A DNA stretch of 34,945 bases, from NCBI RefSeq assembly GCF_001907235.1, contig NZ_MQVS01000016.1:1-34945 (forward strand), given 5' to 3'. Position 1 is the first letter of the stretch, and each line of letters begins with the position of its first letter. Below the pieces are notes generated by a model. The model worked only from the letters and a program-made list of their open reading frames with translations, did no database searches and was not told where the DNA came from. The stretch comes from Buchananella hordeovulneris. Lineage in GTDB: Bacteria > Actinomycetota > Actinomycetes > Actinomycetales > Actinomycetaceae. Below are positions 1 to 8,023 of this stretch, one piece after another. Made by a program: the position numbers and the translations under genes.

Positions 1-727
1 CCGGGCCACCCGGCAACACCCCACCACGCAGGCCCGAACCACCCGGAACCCCCGGCATGCTCGGGCCACCCGGCACACCCACACCAGGCAGGCCACCAGA
101 CCCACCAAAACCACCACCAGGGCCACGACCCCCACCGCCGCCACCGCTGAAGTCACCGGGGCCGCGGGGCGCACCACTATCCGCTGGCGGACCGTACAAG
201 ACATCGTTGCTGGAGGCCGCGCCGTCTAAGCCGTCTTGCAAGTCGGTGACTGCTCCACTGACCTGCCGCAAGGCCGTATTCATGGTGTTTAGGGTTTTCT
301 CGGCCAGGGCGTCGCGTTGGGCCTCCCGGTCGGCGGCGATGGCTTCGGCCAGCTCGGGGCCGGACATCATCTCCCCGTTCTTATAGGCAACCTTCACCTG
401 CCCCAAGCTCTCCTTCTCCGCCGGCGTCATCAACTCCGGCGACAACTGCGCAAACTCACCCCGCGCCGCCTCAAAGGATTCCACCGCCTGCACATATCGA
501 GAATTGGCCTGCGAAGCATGCTCGGCCTGGACTTCCAGTAGCCGGAACATCCGCTCCGCCCACCGCGCCAGCTCCGACGCGGTCTGCCCGACCATGCCCG
601 TGGTCTGCCAAAACTTCTCTAGCGACACCTTGTATTCCGCAATGGTGTCGAACATTAACTCCGCCGCCTCCGGCTCGTACGCCACCGGCAGCTCCGCCAC
701 CACGCCCAAACGCCCATAAGCACCCAC
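1..727 (-). CDS. Helical PPE/EspB-like protein with Gly/Pro-rich tail (partial, C-terminus off window)
   Basis: The reading frame is open from a GTG at 727 to the window edge (242 complete codons). An AAAGGGGGG ribosome binding site lies five bases before the GTG. Residues 1 to about 165 are predicted almost entirely alpha-helical and rich in Ala, Glu and Gln. After a short linker the protein becomes a Gly/Pro low-complexity tail (repeated GGPG, GVPGG) that runs off the window. A helical head with a Gly-rich tail resembles PPE/EspB-type substrates of actinobacterial type VII secretion. There is no classical signal peptide. It lies 44 bp downstream of the small helical gene at 772-1194 on the same strand, and secreted type VII partners are commonly encoded as such pairs. 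I do not recognise an exact family, so secretion is inferred from fold and context. Confidence 0.6.
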   Translation of the reverse strand, partial: MGAYGRLGVVAELPVAYEPEAAELMFDTIAEYKVSLEKFWQTTGMVGQTASELARWAERMFRLLEVQAEHASQANSRYVQAVESFEAARGEFAQLSPELMTPAEKESLGQVKVAYKNGEMMSGPELAEAIAADREAQRDALAEKTLNTMNTALRQVSGAVTDLQDGLDGAASSNDVLYGPPADSGAPRGPGDFSGGGGGGRGPGGGFGGSGGLPGVGVPGGPSMPGVPGGSGLRGGVLPGGP

Positions 728-771
728 AATAACCCCCCTTTAAAAATAGATACTAACAACGAGGAAAACCA

Positions 772-1194
772 CTATTCCATCCGCACATTCGGCGGCAACG
801 ATATACCCAACATATCAGTTGGAACATCGTCCGGAGCAAACCCTCCCTTTTCCGACTTCTTTGCTATATCACTCACGATATCTTTCACAACCATTTCCAG
901 CTCCTCTTCATTATTTTGGAAGCGACGAAGCGCGGCCTGGAGACGGGAAGTGAATTCATTAAGCTCGGCAATATCGCCTTTGAGGTGAGTGACGAACCTG
1001 TCAAGAAAATCACGGTAGGCCAGCCGAAAGGCAATCGCGCCCGGTTCGGTGCCCCACCTCTCCACCGTCTGCCGATCGGCCCACGCCTCTGTGGCAGCGA
1101 TGGAGGCCTCCAGCGATGCGGTGCCTTCGCCGTGCAGCTGGGCGCACTGCCGCTGGGCCAACTCGTAGTCGACAGACAGGTCTTCCTCGTTCAT
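772..1194 (-). CDS. Small helical WXG100/EspC-like protein
   Basis: The protein has 140 residues. The start is the ATG at 1194, preceded by GAGGAAGCG; a longer frame to 1224 has no better signal. It is predicted all-helical, has no signal peptide, and carries the segment LNEFTSRLQAALRRF-NNEEELE in the middle with LPPN-R-ME at the C-terminus. The size and helical hairpin pattern fit small type VII secretion partners (WXG100 or EspC-like), but no clear central WXG motif is visible. It is first in an operon with the Gly-rich-tail helical gene (1-727). The 177-bp gap to the divergent lipoprotein gene at 1372 probably holds both promoters. A truncated relative with the same FTSR-Q-ALRRF-NNEEEL and LPPNMRME motifs is at 7825-8022. 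Confidence 0.6.
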   Translation of the reverse strand: MNEEDLSVDYELAQRQCAQLHGEGTASLEASIAATEAWADRQTVERWGTEPGAIAFRLAYRDFLDRFVTHLKGDIAELNEFTSRLQAALRRFQNNEEELEMVVKDIVSDIAKKSEKGGFAPDDVPTDMLGISLPPNVRME

Positions 1195-1371
1195 CGCTTC
1201 CTCACAAAGACTCAACGGAGACAATCTGTGTCGTAGATTACGCCAAGTCCCTGCGCCGCAACAGCCAATCCGCCGCTCTCGGGGCGGGAGCAGGGCGCCA
1301 GACCCCGCACCAACCCCGCGGACCGTGTGGCATCATGCTGCACATCACAATTCACACCCGAGGAGTATGTG

Positions 1372-2037
1372 ATGGAACTACGCCAAGTCGGTGGCCTGAC
1401 ACTACTGGCCAGCCTCCTCTTCGGGCTGGGGGCCTGCACCAGCGGCCCTCATCCGACCGCCAGCCCGACGGCCCCCGCCACACCTTCGGCCACCACCACC
1501 GCCAGCGCCAAGCCGTCGCCCACCCCGCCACCAACGCCCACCCCCACACGAGAAGCCCTCGGCCCCGAAGGCACCGTCATCGCCAAGGACGGAAAAATCT
1601 GGTTGGCGTGCAAAGACGGCAACTACACCATCGACATCCCCGAAAACTACGACCCGGTTACCTTCAACGGTGAAGAAGGACAGGAGACAATTCTACAATC
1701 CGGCATAGCTGTAGATACCGATGTCACCTTCACTCCTCGACTGGGATTACGAAAAGTACCTACTCGCGACGAAACTATAATGAACCTATCAACCTCCCTG
1801 GTGTTACCATGGGAAATGCGCGATGACCTTACCGACTTCGGAGGAAACCCCGCCACCACTGTCCATTTTCATAAGATTGACACCTCGGATGAGCCCGACC
1901 CCAACTACGACGGCACTCTGCTGTCCGTGTTCACCGACATCGGTGACACCCGTTGGGTACTCGACTTTAGCGCATCTACCCGTAAGGAAGCCGAAGACCT
2001 CTTCCACAACACTGCCTCCACCCTCAAAAAACAGTAG
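1372..2037 (+). CDS. LpqN-like lipoprotein, copy 1
   Basis: The protein has 221 residues. The ATG at 1372 follows AGGAG with six bases between. The signal peptide ends in a lipobox, FGLGAC (Cys at residue 22), so the protein should be lipid-anchored outside the membrane. A Ser/Thr/Pro linker (TPTPT) leads to a globular domain of about 150 residues. The segments LVLPWEMRDDLTDFGGNPAT and GDTRWVLDFSAST-KEAE resemble the C-terminal part of actinobacterial LpqN/LpqT lipoproteins (PsbP/Mog1-like fold). That assignment is by motif only. The next gene (2109-2777) is a clear paralog, and a headless remnant lies at 8024-8325. It is divergent from the 772-1194 operon. Its function is unknown; surface binding or immunity roles are possible. 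Confidence 0.72.
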   Translation: MELRQVGGLTLLASLLFGLGACTSGPHPTASPTAPATPSATTTASAKPSPTPPPTPTPTREALGPEGTVIAKDGKIWLACKDGNYTIDIPENYDPVTFNGEEGQETILQSGIAVDTDVTFTPRLGLRKVPTRDETIMNLSTSLVLPWEMRDDLTDFGGNPATTVHFHKIDTSDEPDPNYDGTLLSVFTDIGDTRWVLDFSASTRKEAEDLFHNTASTLKKQ

Positions 2038-2108
2038 GAACGACTCGCGCGCTCCGGGCCAGGCCCGTACGGCACACCCATTCAGAAAGTCAGAGTAAGT
2101 AGAACCCC

Positions 2109-2777
2109 ATGCACAGACAGACCACAATCGGCGCAACCCTCTTGCTAACCCTGCTAGCCTCACTCGGAGCCTGCGCCAGTCAGCCTCACCCGACTGCCAG
2201 CCCCACAGCCCCCACCACACCTTCAGCCACCCTCAGCGTCACCGCCACGCCATCGCCCACCCCGACGCCAACCCCCATCCAAGAATCCATCGGCCCTGAC
2301 GGCACCGTCATCGCCAAAGACGGCAAACTCTGGTTCGCATGCAAAAACGGTATCTACACCATCGATATACCCGAAGGCTTCTCCCCCGAAGAGCGACAGG
2401 AAGGCGGCAAAAAGAACACACTCGCCCAATCCGCCTCAGACCCCGAAACCGAAATTGAACTCATTCCACGGTTGGACCTACTAGAAGTTCCTTCCCCTGA
2501 GGAAATGCGGGGGTACCTTTCCACCTCCCTGGTGCTTCCGTGGGAAATTCGAGATGACCTCACGGATTTCGCTGGACACCCGGCCACTACCGTGCATTTT
2601 AGCAGAATCTCTACATCTCCTGAGCCTGATCCCAACTTTGATGGAACTATACTCTCTATGCACACCACCATAGGCGACACTTACTGGATACTTAACTTCA
2701 CTGGTACCACCCGCGAGGAAGCCGAAGCCCTCCTCCACCAAGCCGCCAAAACCCTGAAAGCCGTTCAAGAGTGGTAG
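2109..2777 (+). CDS. LpqN-like lipoprotein, copy 2
   Basis: The protein has 222 residues. It has a signal peptide with lipobox LASLGAC, a Ser/Thr/Pro linker, and the same globular domain as the gene 71 bp upstream. Shared segments include GPDGTVIAKDGK-WFACK, STSLVLPWEIRDDLTDFAGHPATTVHF and the EEAEALLHQAAKTLK end. The first half of the globular domain diverges much more than the second, as after an older duplication. The ATG at 2109 has no strong ribosome binding site, so expression may be coupled to copy 1 or start from its own promoter. The downstream neighbour is convergent (hisC-like, 43 bp away). Family assignment is as for copy 1. Confidence 0.72.
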   Translation: MHRQTTIGATLLLTLLASLGACASQPHPTASPTAPTTPSATLSVTATPSPTPTPTPIQESIGPDGTVIAKDGKLWFACKNGIYTIDIPEGFSPEERQEGGKKNTLAQSASDPETEIELIPRLDLLEVPSPEEMRGYLSTSLVLPWEIRDDLTDFAGHPATTVHFSRISTSPEPDPNFDGTILSMHTTIGDTYWILNFTGTTREEAEALLHQAAKTLKAVQEW

Positions 2778-2820
2778 AACCCTACTTACTCACAGAGAAT
2801 TTCTCGTAAGACCAGTAAAG

Positions 2821-3891
2821 TCATTTCTCCCCGCTCCAGCGCCCCAGCCCGGAAAGCAGCCGATCATTGTCGGTCCGCTGCCCCACGCTGACGCGTACGC
2901 CTTCCGGGAAGGCACGCACTAGCACTCCTGCGGCTGCGCAGCGCGCTGTCACCAGCTGCGGCGGGTGGTCGGCGGCGGCGAACCAGAAGAAGTTGGCGCG
3001 GCTGTCGCCGATGTGCCAGCCGTGGGACCGCAGCTCCGCGACCACCCTTTCCCTCTCCGCCACGATCTGCGTCACCTGGCGGCGGCGGCGTTCACCCTCC
3101 CCCAACGCCGCCAGGGCCGCCGCCTGCCCCAAGGCGTTGACCCCAAATGGGGTGGCGGTGGCTTGCACGGCCGCAGCCAGGTGGCGACCAGCCACCGCGT
3201 AGCCGACCCGCAATCCCGCTAATGCGTAGGCCTTGGAGAACGTGCGCAGCACCAGCAGGTTGGGGTGGCGCCGCAGCAGTTCCACCCCGTCGGCCACTGG
3301 CCCGTCCACCTGCGCGAAATCTCGGTACGCCTCGTCTAATACCACCAGCACCTCGCGCGGCACCCCGGCCAAGAGTTCTGCCAGTTCCGCCTCACTCACG
3401 ACGGTGCCTGTCGGGTTGTTGGGAGAGCACACGAGCACCGCGCGGGTCCGGTCAGTGATGGCGGCGAGCAGCCCGGCGATGTCGTGCCGGTGCTCGCTGG
3501 TCAACGGCACCTGCACCGGACGCGCTCCCGCCACCACGGCGGCGATTGGGTAGGCCTCGAACGAGCGCCACGGCATCACCACCTCGTCGCCCGCCTCGCA
3601 GACGGCCGCCAACACGTGGGACAGCACCGCCACCGAGCCGTTGCCTGCCACGAGCTGGTCCGCCTCCACACCCAACTCGTTTGCTAAAGCCAGGCGCAGC
3701 GGCAGGGCCGTCATGTCTGGGTAGCGGTGCACCTCCTCGGCGGCCCGCGCCACGGCCTCCACTACCGCTGCCGACGGCGGGAACGGGTTTTCATTGCTCG
3801 ACAGTTTCACTTCGTACCCACGCGGGCGAGCTCCCGGCACGTAGGCGGGCAGAGAGGTGAGGGCAGGGCGCAGGCGCGGGTGACTGGTCAT
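2821..3891 (-). CDS. hisC: Histidinol-phosphate / aromatic aminotransferase, PLP fold type I
   Basis: The protein has 356 residues, normal for HisC and the related aromatic aminotransferase Pat. It transfers an amino group between histidinol phosphate (or an aromatic amino acid) and 2-oxoglutarate using PLP. Visible motifs are SSNENPFPPS near residue 31, NNPTGT at 158-163, D186 in LDEAY, the PLP lysine K220 in TFSKAYALAGLRVGY, and R228. A single hisC-like gene away from other his genes often encodes the aromatic enzyme, so the exact substrate cannot be decided here. The start has no Shine-Dalgarno sequence; a TAGGCT -10-like hexamer lies six bases before the ATG, which fits leaderless transcription. 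Confidence 0.88.
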   Translation of the reverse strand: MTSHPRLRPALTSLPAYVPGARPRGYEVKLSSNENPFPPSAAVVEAVARAAEEVHRYPDMTALPLRLALANELGVEADQLVAGNGSVAVLSHVLAAVCEAGDEVVMPWRSFEAYPIAAVVAGARPVQVPLTSEHRHDIAGLLAAITDRTRAVLVCSPNNPTGTVVSEAELAELLAGVPREVLVVLDEAYRDFAQVDGPVADGVELLRRHPNLLVLRTFSKAYALAGLRVGYAVAGRHLAAAVQATATPFGVNALGQAAALAALGEGERRRRQVTQIVAERERVVAELRSHGWHIGDSRANFFWFAAADHPPQLVTARCAAAGVLVRAFPEGVRVSVGQRTDNDRLLSGLGRWSGEK

Positions 3892-3897
3892 GGTCTC

Positions 3898-3903
3898 AGC
3901 CTA
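3898..3903 (-). promoter_or_regulatory. Leaderless -10 element of the hisC-like gene
   Basis: TAGGCT (TANNNT) on the minus strand is followed by exactly six bases and the ATG. No ribosome binding site is present. This spacing places the transcription start at the start codon, as known for leaderless actinobacterial genes. Confidence 0.5.
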
Positions 3904-3934
3904 GGCAGAGGCCTACCTGGGCGTGCATCTGGGC

Positions 3935-3940
3935 CACAAT
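3935..3940 (+). promoter_or_regulatory. Possible leaderless -10 element of the holin-family gene
   Basis: CACAAT lies seven bases before the ATG at 3948, and no Shine-Dalgarno sequence is seen. The hexamer keeps the conserved second-position A and final T of the -10 consensus but not the first T. It is a weak call. Confidence 0.3.
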
Positions 3941-3947
3941 ATGCAAC

Positions 3948-4328
3948 ATGAGTTTTCTTGCCCGCGTTATCGCCAACGGGGTGGGCCTATGGGTTGCCTC
4001 CCTGCTGGTGCCCGGCTTCTTCGTGGCACAGCAAAGTGAACTGCCCGCCCAGATAGTCACCTACGGCTTGATTTCCTTGGTGTTGTCAGCACTGCACGTG
4101 CTGGTCCGGCCCATCATCGCTTTCTTCAGCCTGCCGCTCTACATTTTGACGTTTGGGCTGTTCGCCCTGATCGTCAACACTGCGATGTTGGCCCTGACGG
4201 CGAAGATCACGGCCGGGCAATCCTTCCAGCTGACGCTCACTGGATTCTGGGCGGCATTCTTTGGGGCGCTCGTGGTGGCTATCGCCGCCAGCATCGTCAA
4301 CACGATCATTGGCCCACGCAGGCACTAG
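3948..4328 (+). CDS. Phage holin family IV membrane protein
   Basis: The protein has 126 residues with four hydrophobic segments (about 5-25, 35-55, 60-82 and 95-120). The LVRPIIAFFSLPLYILTFGL stretch is the hallmark of the 'mycobacterial 4 TMS phage holin' family (PF04020). Despite the name it is a chromosomal membrane protein of unknown function in many actinobacteria. It is transcribed divergently from the hisC-like gene, with 56 bp between starts. Its stop codon overlaps that of the convergent hydrolase in the palindrome CTAG (4325-4328), so the two genes share bases and there is no terminator between them. Confidence 0.85.
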   Translation: MSFLARVIANGVGLWVASLLVPGFFVAQQSELPAQIVTYGLISLVLSALHVLVRPIIAFFSLPLYILTFGLFALIVNTAMLALTAKITAGQSFQLTLTGFWAAFFGALVVAIAASIVNTIIGPRRH

Positions 4329-5896
4329 TTCGGCACCCGTTGGGAGCTGAACAGCAGTAGCCGGGATTTACCTGGTTGGCCTTGCGCGACTCGCAGCTTG
4401 TCGCGAGCCGCCGCGAAGTGGGGATCGTCGTAGCGGTCTGCCAGCCGCCCCACCTGTTCATAAGTTTGCAGACTGTGGGGGCTGTGGCCGGGGCTGCCTG
4501 CCGGGGCGAAGCGGCGATCTGCTGCGTGCACTACGTAGCCGGCGGGGGCGACCATGTCGAGACTGGGCACGGGATCGTCAGCGGCCTGCAGGTGAATCTG
4601 GTTTGTCTCCGCCGGGGGCTGATACAGGCCGCCCGCACCGCCAAAAGTCACCAGGTTGTCGACGCGAAATTGTCCGTTGCGGGCAGACAGCTGCGCCAGG
4701 CGGGAAGCCAAGATGCCGCCCTGCGAATGCGCCACTAGGGTCACCGGATCTGTTGGGCGAATGCCCGCCAGTTCCATCGCCTCGACCGTGGCACGATACG
4801 AATCGGACGGCAGCCCTGCCATGAGTTGTCCGTTGCTCAAGCCGTCTGCCGGGTTGGTGGTGGCAAAGCCCCAGTCGCGGGTGCCAGGAATGATGACGGT
4901 ATATGTTTTTTGCCCGTCCACCGTGATGTTCTCGTAGATCGCGATAATTAGCGACTGGTTGCTGTCACTCAAACGTGCTGCCTTGTCTACCTCAGCCGCC
5001 ATCTGTGCCAAGGTGGCCGGGGCGCTGTGATTCTCTGTTACGAACGGCACTCGGGTAGCAGGCTGACCGGGCAGCAGTCCGAGCGGTCCAGCGGTAACAG
5101 CTTGGGTCCGCAGGTGGTAGCCATGGGGGAAGTGTTGACGTTGCCGCTGCTGGTAGTACTGCGCCATGGCGAAGCCCAGACGGCGCACGGCCTCGCCTCG
5201 CACGAGCCACGCCCGCGGATCGGCGGCCACCTGGGAGTGCAGCATTCTGCTTTCGGTTTCGGTTGGCAATAGGGTGGCAAGTCCCTGCAGGTCGGGGTCT
5301 TTACGCCATCTTCCCGCTGCGGTGAGAAAACTTTTCGCCACCCCGATTTCTGTGGCGACGGCGGGCAGAAAGGCGGCGGCCAGTTGGGCCGCCCCGAGCC
5401 CCAGTCCTTCTACCTGCCCGCCCGTGAAGTCGGTGCCACCCAATGCCTGATGGTAGGCCCAGGCGAAAAAGTTTCCAGGCGCGGTGCCAGCCAACAGCCA
5501 GCTGTTGCCTATCTCTGCGTTCGCGAGGAGTCCGAGGGCATCGGCACAACCTTGGCGCAGCTCGCTGGCTTGGCCGACGGCTTGCCCGGTTGCCCGCTGG
5601 AGGTCTGCTAGCGCCTCCCACACGACCACCAAGGCACCCGCGACCTGGGGATCGGCTGCCAAGGCCGGGCTAATGGCGGCCCATTCCAGTTCGGTCGCGT
5701 AGTCGGTGCAGCAGTTGGCTAGTTCTCGCAGACCATGCTCGGCGCTTTCCATCTGGCTAAGAGCGTCACTGAACACGTCGGAATCGAAACGCAGGCTATC
5801 TCCGCCGGTGACCAAGACCAGACCGTAGCGATCGCCCTCGGCGGCCCCACCGTCGGGAGCGGGGACGGGTGACGGCATGCCGCTGGGCTCGCGCAT
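4325..5896 (-). CDS. Alpha/beta-hydrolase (lipase-like) with helical N-terminal domain
   Basis: The protein has 523 residues. The ATG at 5896 lies one base after the stop of the small helical gene upstream, with a GGGGG-type ribosome binding site. Residues about 35-130 are helical with Ala-rich heptad-like patterning, like type VII-secreted toxin heads. A small hydrophobic stretch (about 165-185) follows. The C-terminal half is a lipase-like alpha/beta-hydrolase: TYTVIIPGTRDW near 331 is the oxyanion-side strand, the nucleophile elbow is AHSQGG (Ser391), Asp440 or Asp441 lies in ADDPVPSL, and the likely catalytic His is H474 in GHSPHSLQTY. The substrate is unknown; lipid or ester hydrolysis is most likely. 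There is no signal peptide. Its organisation parallels the pair at 10727-12717. Confidence 0.7.
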   Translation of the reverse strand: MREPSGMPSPVPAPDGGAAEGDRYGLVLVTGGDSLRFDSDVFSDALSQMESAEHGLRELANCCTDYATELEWAAISPALAADPQVAGALVVVWEALADLQRATGQAVGQASELRQGCADALGLLANAEIGNSWLLAGTAPGNFFAWAYHQALGGTDFTGGQVEGLGLGAAQLAAAFLPAVATEIGVAKSFLTAAGRWRKDPDLQGLATLLPTETESRMLHSQVAADPRAWLVRGEAVRRLGFAMAQYYQQRQRQHFPHGYHLRTQAVTAGPLGLLPGQPATRVPFVTENHSAPATLAQMAAEVDKAARLSDSNQSLIIAIYENITVDGQKTYTVIIPGTRDWGFATTNPADGLSNGQLMAGLPSDSYRATVEAMELAGIRPTDPVTLVAHSQGGILASRLAQLSARNGQFRVDNLVTFGGAGGLYQPPAETNQIHLQAADDPVPSLDMVAPAGYVVHAADRRFAPAGSPGHSPHSLQTYEQVGRLADRYDDPHFAAARDKLRVAQGQPGKSRLLLFSSQRVPN

Positions 5897-5897
5897 C

Positions 5898-6143
5898 TCA
5901 ACCCCCTAACTCGGTTTTGGCCACCGCTAAGGCCTGCTGCAGCTGCCAGGTGGCGGACCGCAGGTTTTCCACCTGGGGCTCCACCTGGCAGGCCAAGAGA
6001 TAGGCACCCGCCCATTGGGCGTCGAAGGCCCGCCGGGGTGCACCTCCAAGCCCGGTGCGGGGTAGCCTTGCAGCCGCCTGGTAGGCCCCGAGCGTCTGCG
6101 TCAAGGCCCAGTCCATGCGGGAGACGATTTGTTCCAGGTACAT
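5898..6143 (-). CDS. Small helical partner protein of the hydrolase
   Basis: The protein has 81 residues, starting at the ATG at 6143, which follows GGAGGGAG. It is predicted to be a two-helix hairpin with Trp residues at 12, 44 and 66. There is no signal peptide and no recognised family. It sits directly upstream of the hydrolase gene with one base between stop and start, so the two are translated together. Its size, position and helical content match the small partner or adaptor proteins encoded with helical-headed type VII toxins (WXG100-like or Lap-like). That role is inferred from arrangement only. Confidence 0.6.
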   Translation of the reverse strand: MYLEQIVSRMDWALTQTLGAYQAAARLPRTGLGGAPRRAFDAQWAGAYLLACQVEPQVENLRSATWQLQQALAVAKTELGG

Positions 6144-6271
6144 TTTTCTCCCTCCATCGATGTCACGATACGAACGGGCGCGAAGCCTGCCGAAACAGCA
6201 ACAACTGACCGGTGGATAACCGCTAGCCACACCACCTGTGGATCCCGATGCGCGCGAGGGCGGCTTCCTGG

Positions 6272-6277
6272 GACAAT
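6272..6277 (+). promoter_or_regulatory. Possible leaderless -10 element of purB
   Basis: GACAAT is followed by six bases and the ATG at 6284, and no Shine-Dalgarno sequence precedes that ATG. The hexamer matches TANNNT at the second and last positions only. The spacing matches the better examples at 3898, 16264 and 20092. Confidence 0.35.
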
Positions 6278-6283
6278 GCCTCC

Positions 6284-7744
6284 ATGACCTCTCGCGCCGC
6301 TGCCCTGCCCCCCACCCGCGTCGATCTGAGTGCCGTCGTCCCCTCCCTGCCCTTGACTCCCCTTGACGGGCGGTATCGGGAGGTGGCCGCGCCACTGGTT
6401 GACCACTTATCGGAGGCCGCCCTCAATAGGGCACGTATCCACGTGGAGGTTGAGTGGCTCATTCATTTGACCGACGGAAGACACCTGCCGGGCGCACCGC
6501 AGCTGGCCGAGGCCGAGCGCGCCTATCTCCGCCACATCGTGACCGCCTTCGGGGCCGCCGAGATCGCCGAGCTGGCGGACGTCGAAGCGGAGACCCGCCA
6601 CGACGTCAAGGCGGTGGAGTACTTCCTTAAGCGGCGACTGGCGAATGCCCCAGCCGCTTTGGGGGCAGAAACCTGCCTGCCGTCCCTCCGGGAGGTGGTG
6701 CATATTTTCTGCACCTCGGAGGACATCAACAACCTGGCGTATGCGCTAACGATCCGCTCTGCGGTTGAGGAGGTGTGGCTACCTGCTGCCACCGCGATGA
6801 CTGACGCGCTTGCTGGCCTCGCGCACGCCTACGCTGACACCCCGATGTTGGCCCGCACTCACGGGCAGCCTGCCACGCCGACGACGCTTGGGCGCGAGTT
6901 GGCGGTGTTGACGCACCGACTGCGGCGCCAGTTGGGACGGGTGGCGCACGCCGAGTACCTCGGCAAGATCAACGGCGCGACCGGCACGTACGGCGCGCAC
7001 GTCATCTCGGTGCCGGGCAATGATTGGGACGCCATCGGCCGGGAGTTCGTGGAGAGCCTGGGGTTGACCTGGAACCCGCTCACCACCCAGATCGAAAGCC
7101 ACGACTATCAAGCGGAGCTTTACAGCGACATCGCTCGTTTTAACCGGATTCTGCACAACCTGGCCACCGACGTGTGGACCTACATTTCGCTTGGCTACTT
7201 CGTGCAAAACCTGGCGGCGCAGGGTTCGACGGGCTCGTCGACGATGCCGCACAAGGTCAACCCCATCCGCTTCGAGAATGCCGAGGCTAACCTGGAGCTC
7301 TCGTGCGCGGTGCTCGACACCTTGGCAGCTACTTTGGTTACTTCACGCTTGCAGCGGGACCTGACTGATTCGACGACGCAGCGCAACATCGGAGTGGGTC
7401 TTGGGCACAGCCTGCTCGCCATCGACAATGTCACCCGTGGGTTGGCAGGCCTGGATGTCAACACTGAGCGCCTTGCTGCCGATCTGGATGACACGTGGGA
7501 GGTGTTAGGCGAGGCCGTACAGCAGGCGATGCGGGCGGCGGAGATCGCGGGGGCCACTGGCATGGCGAACCCATACGAGCGGCTAAAGGAGCTGACGCGG
7601 GGCCGCAAAGTTGATGCCGCTGCCATGCGGGACTTCATCGCGTCTCTGGGGATGCCCGACGACGTCGAGGCCCGCCTCTTGGCATTGACGCCCGCCACCT
7701 ACACTGGTTTGGCGGGGGAGCTGGTGCGCCGCCACCTGGCGTAA
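6284..7744 (+). CDS. purB: Adenylosuccinate lyase
   Basis: This enzyme removes fumarate from SAICAR and from adenylosuccinate in purine synthesis. The 486-residue product carries the fumarase/aspartase superfamily signature GSSTMPHKVNPIRFENAEAN in its second half, the HDVKAVEYFLK segment, and ARTHGQPATPTTLGRE with its catalytic-region His. The length and the LTPLDGRY N-terminus fit the longer actinobacterial/E. coli-type PurB. I chose the ATG at 6284 rather than 6248, because the conserved PLTPLDGRY begins soon after and the spacing to GACAAT suggests leaderless transcription. It is divergent from the small helical partner gene. Confidence 0.93.
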   Translation: MTSRAAALPPTRVDLSAVVPSLPLTPLDGRYREVAAPLVDHLSEAALNRARIHVEVEWLIHLTDGRHLPGAPQLAEAERAYLRHIVTAFGAAEIAELADVEAETRHDVKAVEYFLKRRLANAPAALGAETCLPSLREVVHIFCTSEDINNLAYALTIRSAVEEVWLPAATAMTDALAGLAHAYADTPMLARTHGQPATPTTLGRELAVLTHRLRRQLGRVAHAEYLGKINGATGTYGAHVISVPGNDWDAIGREFVESLGLTWNPLTTQIESHDYQAELYSDIARFNRILHNLATDVWTYISLGYFVQNLAAQGSTGSSTMPHKVNPIRFENAEANLELSCAVLDTLAATLVTSRLQRDLTDSTTQRNIGVGLGHSLLAIDNVTRGLAGLDVNTERLAADLDDTWEVLGEAVQQAMRAAEIAGATGMANPYERLKELTRGRKVDAAAMRDFIASLGMPDDVEARLLALTPATYTGLAGELVRRHLA

Positions 7745-7824
7745 TGCCAGCTGCTCGAAGGCTGTGGGTTTAGCACTGCATCACAGGCAAGAAGAGTTAG
7801 TCTCAGCCGCCCCAGCTAGCCGCC

Positions 7825-8022
7825 TCATTCCATGCGCATGTTGGGAGGTAGTGTCCCGCTGAAGTTGTTCTTGGGAGCAGGAGTGGGACGGAACTTGCCG
7901 TCTGCAGACTTCACCTCAATCTCTGCCACGATTTCTCCGACCACTCTTTGCAGCTCTTCTTCGTTGTTTTCGAACCGGCGCAGGGCGGTCTGAATGCGGG
8001 AGGTGAACTCCTTAACCGGTGT
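7825..8022 (-). pseudogene. Truncated remnant of the 772-1194-type helical gene
   Basis: The C-terminal half of the small helical protein is preserved, with FTSRIQTALRRFENNEEELQ and the exact ending LPPNMRME before a TGA. Homology stops abruptly at about 8022, where the minus-strand frame runs into sequence matching the leader of an LpqN-like lipoprotein gene on the other strand. The N-terminal half and promoter are missing, and no start codon with a ribosome binding site precedes the remaining part. I read it as a deletion remnant of a second copy of the 772-1194 gene. Confidence 0.7.
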
Positions 8023-8023
8023 G

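Noticed and set aside
57-719. Plus-strand frames of 71-109 codons with Pro-rich products
   Set aside because: They are the reverse of the Gly/Ala-rich helical gene on the minus strand, which has a strong ribosome binding site and a coherent protein.
2778-2820. Terminator between the second lipoprotein and the hisC-like gene
   Set aside because: Only a five-base palindrome (GAGAATTTCTC) is present, with no stable loop or U-tract.
3948-4328. Prophage remnant based on the holin-family name
   Set aside because: This family is chromosomal in many actinobacteria, and no other phage gene is nearby.
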